Positions 60,019 to 64,000 of a stretch of 64,000 nucleotides of DNA are shown here, one piece after another (the first letter of the stretch is position 1; every line of letters begins with the position of its first letter). The DNA comes from Hyphomonas oceanitis SCH89 (GTDB taxonomy: Bacteria; Pseudomonadota; Alphaproteobacteria; Caulobacterales; Hyphomonadaceae). Under the pieces are notes generated by a model that was not told where the DNA came from, did not search any database, and was given only the letters and a program-made list of their open reading frames with translations. The position numbers were made by a program, and so were the translations under genes. The stretch lies in the NCBI RefSeq assembly GCF_000685295.1, contig NZ_ARYL01000002.1, positions 62,001 through 126,000 on the forward strand. The letters are read 5' to 3'.

Positions 60019-60743
60019 CCGCGACGACGCAGGACACGGTCTACCAAGGCCGCGTGAAACTCATTCAGCCATTAAAGGGATTCCGGGCCGGCAGCGACTC
60101 GCTGCTACTGGCGGCGGCATTGCAGGACAGGGATAGCGGAGAAGCGCTGGAGCTGGGATGTGGCTGTGGCGGGGCTATGTTGCCGGCGGCGTTTCGGTTG
60201 CCCGGTGTGCGCTTCACCGGCGTCGAAATCGACGCGCAGATGGCGGAGCTGGCGCAGGCCGGTGTCGCGGCCAATGGTTTTGAAGATCGCGTTTCTGTAG
60301 AGGCTGCTGAAGCTTCCGACTGGGTGAAGCGCCATGAGAACCGGTTCGATCTCGTCTTTGCCAATCCGCCGTATTTCGAGCCAGGCCGCATTTCGCCGCC
60401 GGGCGAGGGCAAGGCGGGTGCGTATATTGAATCCCTTGATGTCGCTGGCTGGGTGAAAGCCATGGTGTTTGCGGCAAAGCCGCGGGCGCCTGTCGTGCTG
60501 GTTCACCGGGCGGCCGAACTGGCACGGCTGCTGGCGGCTTTGGACAGGCAGACGGGCGATATCACGGTTTTGCCGGTCGCTTCGAGGCCCGGCGAGGAGG
60601 CGCGGCGCGTTCTGGTGCGTGGGCGCAAGGGCCTGAAGCGCGGGCCTGTCCGGCTGTTGGCGCCGCTGTATACGCGTGACGCCTCGGGTGGGCCTTCCGA
60701 GGCCGGTCTCCGGGTAACGGAAGGGCATTCGATCACCTGGTAG
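60015..60743 (+). CDS. tRNA1(Val) (adenine-37-N6)-methyltransferase family protein
   Basis: The protein has 242 residues. A SAM-binding LELGCGCGGAMLPAAF and the N6-adenine methyltransferase catalytic NPPYFEPG are both present. The family's N-terminal KLIQPLKGFRAGSDSLLLAAAL is also clear. E. coli YfiC/TrmN6 makes m6A37 in tRNA1(Val). GTG 60015 is the start, overlapping the DUF2007 stop. An RNA target different from E. coli's cannot be excluded. Confidence 0.85.
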   Translation: MTATTQDTVYQGRVKLIQPLKGFRAGSDSLLLAAALQDRDSGEALELGCGCGGAMLPAAFRLPGVRFTGVEIDAQMAELAQAGVAANGFEDRVSVEAAEASDWVKRHENRFDLVFANPPYFEPGRISPPGEGKAGAYIESLDVAGWVKAMVFAAKPRAPVVLVHRAAELARLLAALDRQTGDITVLPVASRPGEEARRVLVRGRKGLKRGPVRLLAPLYTRDASGGPSEAGLRVTEGHSITW

Positions 60744-60863
60744 CATGTATTCAAGGGGTATTCGGAGTCCATTCCCGGACCCATCATCCGAATTCAACTT
60801 GCAAACGCTTGCCACTTGCCCACCTCAGGTAGAGGATGAGGGCAAGGAAAGGCTCGTTGCATC

Positions 60864-60998
60864 ATGTTCGGCGTTCTCCTCTTCGGATCAGTGTTTTTCG
60901 GGCTCGGTATCGCCATGCTCGGGCATCCGGCATTTTACCGCGCACTGACCGGGCGCAAGAGCGGCTCGGCCGACCACGCGGACTCCAAAGGCCTCTGA
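60864..60998 (+). CDS. Possible 44-residue single-TM small protein
   Basis: Reading from ATG 60864 gives a hydrophobic helix (MFGVLLFGSVFFGLGIAML) and a short polar tail rich in Arg/Lys/Asp ending at TGA 60998. AAAGG at 60848-60852 is a weak, distant ribosome-binding site. It fills most of the 317-bp gap between trmN and glyQ, which otherwise shows nothing recognisable. It resembles small membrane proteins in size and layout; I do not know a homologue. Confidence 0.45.
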   Translation: MFGVLLFGSVFFGLGIAMLGHPAFYRALTGRKSGSADHADSKGL

Positions 60999-61060
60999 CG
61001 CTTGCGTGCTGCCGCGCTGCCTTGTAGGTCCGGGCGACACACAATTTCCGGACAGTTTCC

Positions 61061-61960
61061 ATGCCAGCGCCCAAAGCCCAGCCGAAACCGAAATCCTTCC
61101 AGGACCTGATCCTGACCCTGCAGGCCTATTGGGCCGAGCAGGGCTGCGCGATCCTGCAGCCCTATGACATGGAAGTCGGCGCGGGCACGCTGCATCCGGG
61201 CACGGTGCTGCGGGCGCTCGGGCCGAAGAACTGGCGGGCGGCCTATGTGCAGCCGTCGCGGCGGCCGAAGGATGCGCGCTATGGCGAGAACCCGAACCGG
61301 CTTGGCCATTATTACCAGTTCCAGGTCATTCTGAAGCCGAACCCGGCGAACCTGCAGGACCTCTACCTGACCAGCCTCTACAAGATCGGCATCGACCCGA
61401 TGGTGCACGATATCCGCTTCGTGGAAGACGATTGGGAGAACCCGACCGTCGGCGCGTGGGGCCTCGGCTGGGAAGTCTGGTGCGACGGGATGGAAGTCAG
61501 CCAGTACACCTATTTCCAGCAGGTCGGCGGGCTTGATGTCTTCCCGGTCTCCGGCGAGCTGACCTATGGGCTTGAGCGCCTCGCGATGTATGTGTTCGGC
61601 GTCGACAATGTGTACGACCTGCCGTTCAACGACCCTGACAGCGCCGTGCCGCTGACCTATGGCGACGTGTTCCTCGAGAACGAGCGCCAGCAGAGCGCCT
61701 TCAATTTCGAACATTCCGATGTCGAGATGCTGAAGCGCTGGTTTGCCGATTGCGAGAGCCAGTCGAACGCCCTGCGTGACGCAGGCAAGCCGCTGCCCGC
61801 CTATGACTATGCGCTGAAGGCCAGCCACACGTTCAACCTGATCGATGCGCGCGGCGCGATCAGCCCGACCGAGCGTCAGGCCTATATCGCCCGCGTGCGC
61901 GATCTGGCCCGCGGCGCGGCTGCGCAATGGGCAGAGCAGGAAGAGGCGCGCGCTTCCTGA
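61061..61960 (+). CDS. glyQ: Glycyl-tRNA synthetase alpha subunit
   Basis: The protein has 299 residues. It is the class II catalytic subunit of the bacterial alpha2beta2 GlyRS. Diagnostic segments are [20 protein letters not shown] and [18 protein letters not shown], then [19 protein letters not shown] and [15 protein letters not shown]. glyS follows after a lipoprotein gene, so the usual glyQ-glyS pair is split by one gene. Confidence 0.97.
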   Translation: MPAPKAQPKPKSFQDLILTLQAYWAEQGCAILQPYDMEVGAGTLHPGTVLRALGPKNWRAAYVQPSRRPKDARYGENPNRLGHYYQFQVILKPNPANLQDLYLTSLYKIGIDPMVHDIRFVEDDWENPTVGAWGLGWEVWCDGMEVSQYTYFQQVGGLDVFPVSGELTYGLERLAMYVFGVDNVYDLPFNDPDSAVPLTYGDVFLENERQQSAFNFEHSDVEMLKRWFADCESQSNALRDAGKPLPAYDYALKASHTFNLIDARGAISPTERQAYIARVRDLARGAAAQWAEQEEARAS

Positions 61961-62011
61961 TTGAAACGGATTGGGCATCTAAGCGTAGGTGTGGGCAGAG
62001 GAGACCTGCCC

Positions 62012-62539
62012 ATGAAATTCACATCTGCCCTATCCGCCCTTGCGCTCGCTGCCGGACTTGCTGCGTGCGGCCCGCAAACAGAGGCGCCTTCGCCTGATGC
62101 TACCGTGACCGAAACGGAGGCTGCTGAAATGCCGACGGTGACGCAGGAGCCCGTGCCGATCGAGAAGGCCGACGAAGCTTCGGCCTGGGAGCTGACGGAC
62201 TTCACGCCCGCGACCAATGAAATCTATTGCAGCTTCCATGCTGTGAACGCCGAGAGCGAACCGGGACCTCTGCTGTTCATGACCGAGATTGCAGGCGTGC
62301 CGGCCCCCGGCGCCATTGGCCTTGAGGGCGAGCCCGTGCCGCTGAAGGAAGTGTCCAAGACGGACACTGAAGGCACCAGCACATGGCTTTATGCCAATGA
62401 GGCGCGGGGCCTGATGGTCCAGCTGGAGGTAACCGAGGTCGGCGACGGGTTCGAGTACAAGAGCTATGAGGGCACGATCCAGGTGACCCAGCCGGAAAGC
62501 GGGAGGGCCGTTCCCTTTACCGGAACTTGCGGGGTTTAG
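62012..62539 (+). CDS. Lipoprotein of unknown function between glyQ and glyS
   Basis: The protein has 175 residues. A lipoprotein signal ends in LAAGLAACGPQ, followed by an acidic Pro/Thr/Glu linker and a ~110-residue beta-rich domain (WELTDFTPATNEIYCSFHAVN...). ATG 62012 follows AGAGGAG. I recognise no family. It is inserted between the two GlyRS subunit genes, an uncommon position that is presumably lineage-specific. Confidence 0.75.
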   Translation: MKFTSALSALALAAGLAACGPQTEAPSPDATVTETEAAEMPTVTQEPVPIEKADEASAWELTDFTPATNEIYCSFHAVNAESEPGPLLFMTEIAGVPAPGAIGLEGEPVPLKEVSKTDTEGTSTWLYANEARGLMVQLEVTEVGDGFEYKSYEGTIQVTQPESGRAVPFTGTCGV

Positions 62540-62634
62540 ACCGGGCAAGGCCATGTGATCTGGCGCGCAAGTCTTGACCCCGGCGCAGGCGCGTCTATGC
62601 CGTGCAGTCTTACTTTCCAACGGCTGGACTCCCT

Positions 62635-64000
62635 ATGGCTGACCTTCTGCTCGAGATCTTTTGCGAGGAAATCCCTGCGCGTATGCAGGCCAAGGCCGAG
62701 GCTGACCTTGGCAAGGCGCTGGGCGATGCGCTGAAGGGGGCGGGCCTCGGCTTTGACGCGCTGGAGACGGCCAGCGGGCCGCGCCGGTTGAGCGTGCATG
62801 TGACCGGCCTGCCGGTGAAGTCTGCGGATGTGGCCGAAGAGCGCAAGGGGCCGAAGGTCGGCTCGCCGGAGCAGGCGATTGCGGGCTTCCTGAAGGGCGC
62901 GGGGCTGACCTCGATTGACCAGGCTGAAGTGCGCAGCGATCCCAAGAAGGGCGACTTCTATGTTGCCATGCTGGACAGACCGGGCCGCCTGACGGCGGAC
63001 GTTGTGGCCGAGGCTGTGCCTGCGATCATTCGCGGCTTCCATTGGCCGAAGTCGATGCGCTGGGGCCCAAATTCAACAAGTGAGGGCGAGCTGCGCTGGG
63101 TGCGCCCGCTGCAGCGGATTCTCTGCGTTCTGGATGGGGCGATTGTGCCGTTTGATGTGGACGGGCTGGCGAGCGGCAACGAGACCGAGGGCCACCGCGT
63201 GCATGGGCGCGGGCCGTTCACGGTGACGGGCTGGGCGGATTATTCAAAACAGCTGGAAGGCGAAGGCCATGTGCGGCTGACGCGCGATGCGCGGCGCGAT
63301 GTGATCGCCAAGGGCATTGCGGATGTGTGCGCCAAGGCGGGGCTGACCTGGGTGGAAGACGCCGGGCTTCTGGAAGAAGTGACGGGCCTTGCCGAATGGC
63401 CGGTCGTGGTGCTGGGCGACATGGACCCGGACTTCCTGGACCTGCCGCCGGAAGTGATCACGCTGTCGATGCGCACGCACCAGAAATACTTTGCGGTGAA
63501 TGATGCCAGGAGTGGCAAGCTGGCGCCGCATTTCATTGTGGTCGCCAATATCGACGCGGCCGATGGCGGCGTGAAGATTGCCGAGGGCAATGCGCGGGTT
63601 CTCTCGGCGCGTCTCTCCGATGCGCGTTTCTTCTGGGAGAAGGACAAGGCGACGCCGCTGGACGAGATGGCGAAGAAGCTGTCGACGATTGCGTTCAAGG
63701 AAGAGCTGGGTAGCCTCGGCGACAAGGTGGAGCGTGTGGCCGAAATGGCCGAATGGCTTGCCGAAAAGATCGATGCACAAGCGAAACTGGCGCGACGCGC
63801 GTCCGAATTGAGCAAAGCGGATCTTGTGTCGGAGATGGTCGGTGAGTTCCCGGAGCTGCAGGGCGTGATGGGGCGGTATTATGCGTTGGAAGCGGGGGAG
63901 CCTGAATCTGTCGCCGATGCGATCCGCGACCATTACAAGCCTCAGGGGCCGTCTGACGCCGTGCCGACTGATCCGGTCAGCGTGGCCGTGGCGCTGGCCG
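62635..64000 (+). CDS. glyS: Glycyl-tRNA synthetase beta subunit (3' part cut by window edge)
   Basis: The frame is open from ATG 62635 to the window end (455 codons seen of about 690-720 expected). The N-terminus MADLLLEIFCEEIPARMQ, the GPRRLSVHVTGLP stretch, and KGPKVG...AIAGFLKGAGL match GlyS. The subunit binds tRNA and lacks the synthetase active site. It is probably co-transcribed with the upstream lipoprotein and glyQ. Confidence 0.95.
   Translation, partial: MADLLLEIFCEEIPARMQAKAEADLGKALGDALKGAGLGFDALETASGPRRLSVHVTGLPVKSADVAEERKGPKVGSPEQAIAGFLKGAGLTSIDQAEVRSDPKKGDFYVAMLDRPGRLTADVVAEAVPAIIRGFHWPKSMRWGPNSTSEGELRWVRPLQRILCVLDGAIVPFDVDGLASGNETEGHRVHGRGPFTVTGWADYSKQLEGEGHVRLTRDARRDVIAKGIADVCAKAGLTWVEDAGLLEEVTGLAEWPVVVLGDMDPDFLDLPPEVITLSMRTHQKYFAVNDARSGKLAPHFIVVANIDAADGGVKIAEGNARVLSARLSDARFFWEKDKATPLDEMAKKLSTIAFKEELGSLGDKVERVAEMAEWLAEKIDAQAKLARRASELSKADLVSEMVGEFPELQGVMGRYYALEAGEPESVADAIRDHYKPQGPSDAVPTDPVSVAVALA

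Overview
The window comes from a chromosome of a dimorphic or prosthecate alphaproteobacterium. A Hyphomonadaceae/Caulobacterales relative is the best guess (inference). The markers are a CckA hybrid kinase, a PodJ-type polarity protein, a CC0125/CC1285-family lipoprotein, the glnD-murJ-trpS and tsaB-rimI-fur blocks, two perfect TTAA-N7-TTAA CtrA boxes, and GANTC (CcrM) sites in the cckA and podJ upstream regions. The DNA is GC-rich except for a visibly AT-richer stretch near 31.1-32.2 kb. I saw no rRNA, tRNA or CRISPR array. Both ends are cut inside genes (a TerC-family gene on the left, glyS on the right).

Layout. 0-6.7 kb: partial terC, a DUF885 metallopeptidase-like lipoprotein, cckA, an alpha/beta hydrolase and a PaaX-type regulator. 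6.7-11.5 kb: fatty acid desaturase, a lipoprotein cytochrome c, a flavin monooxygenase and a periplasmic trehalase. 11.7-18.9 kb: DEAD-box helicase, nitronate monooxygenase-like protein, a leftward nfu / RutE-like nitroreductase / tsaB / rimI / fur block, a membrane protein with a CtrA box, and a PCu(A)C copper chaperone. 18.9-24.4 kb: glnD-murJ-trpS. 24.5-30.9 kb: an accessory catabolic patch. It holds a leftward cupin-SDR-ADH-EthD operon with a divergent TetR gene and an extended inverted repeat between them, then an SRPBCC protein, a methyltransferase and an OYE-type oxidoreductase.

31.0-32.3 kb: the most unusual segment. About 1.18 kb of AT-richer DNA carrying one two-TM membrane protein lies between two ~101-bp direct repeats that each contain the promoter and first codons of the same small gene. 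The left copy is truncated and the right copy is intact. No recombinase is visible inside. Two REP-like palindromes follow. 32.8-40.6 kb: def-fmt-GNAT-truA, rmuC and a PodJ-like polarity protein.

40.7-48.9 kb: a beta-oxidation regulon: a MerR regulator, two acyl-CoA dehydrogenases, a thioesterase, thiolase and the FadB-type bifunctional enzyme. Similar TTACGT-N2-ACGTAA sites lie in front of merR and of the second dehydrogenase. A 140-bp palindromic repeat plus a DUF559 nuclease gene interrupts this operon. 49-53 kb: an ankyrin membrane protein between two near-identical terminators, and RNase E. 53.2-64 kb: AmiC amidase, a TPR lipoprotein, ispE, a WecA/MraY-type transferase, a polyprenyl diphosphate synthase, a lipoprotein-DUF2007-trmN operon, glyQ, a lipoprotein and glyS.

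Start codons were moved downstream of the longest open frame wherever ribosome-binding sites or family alignments favoured it. These choices are stated per gene.
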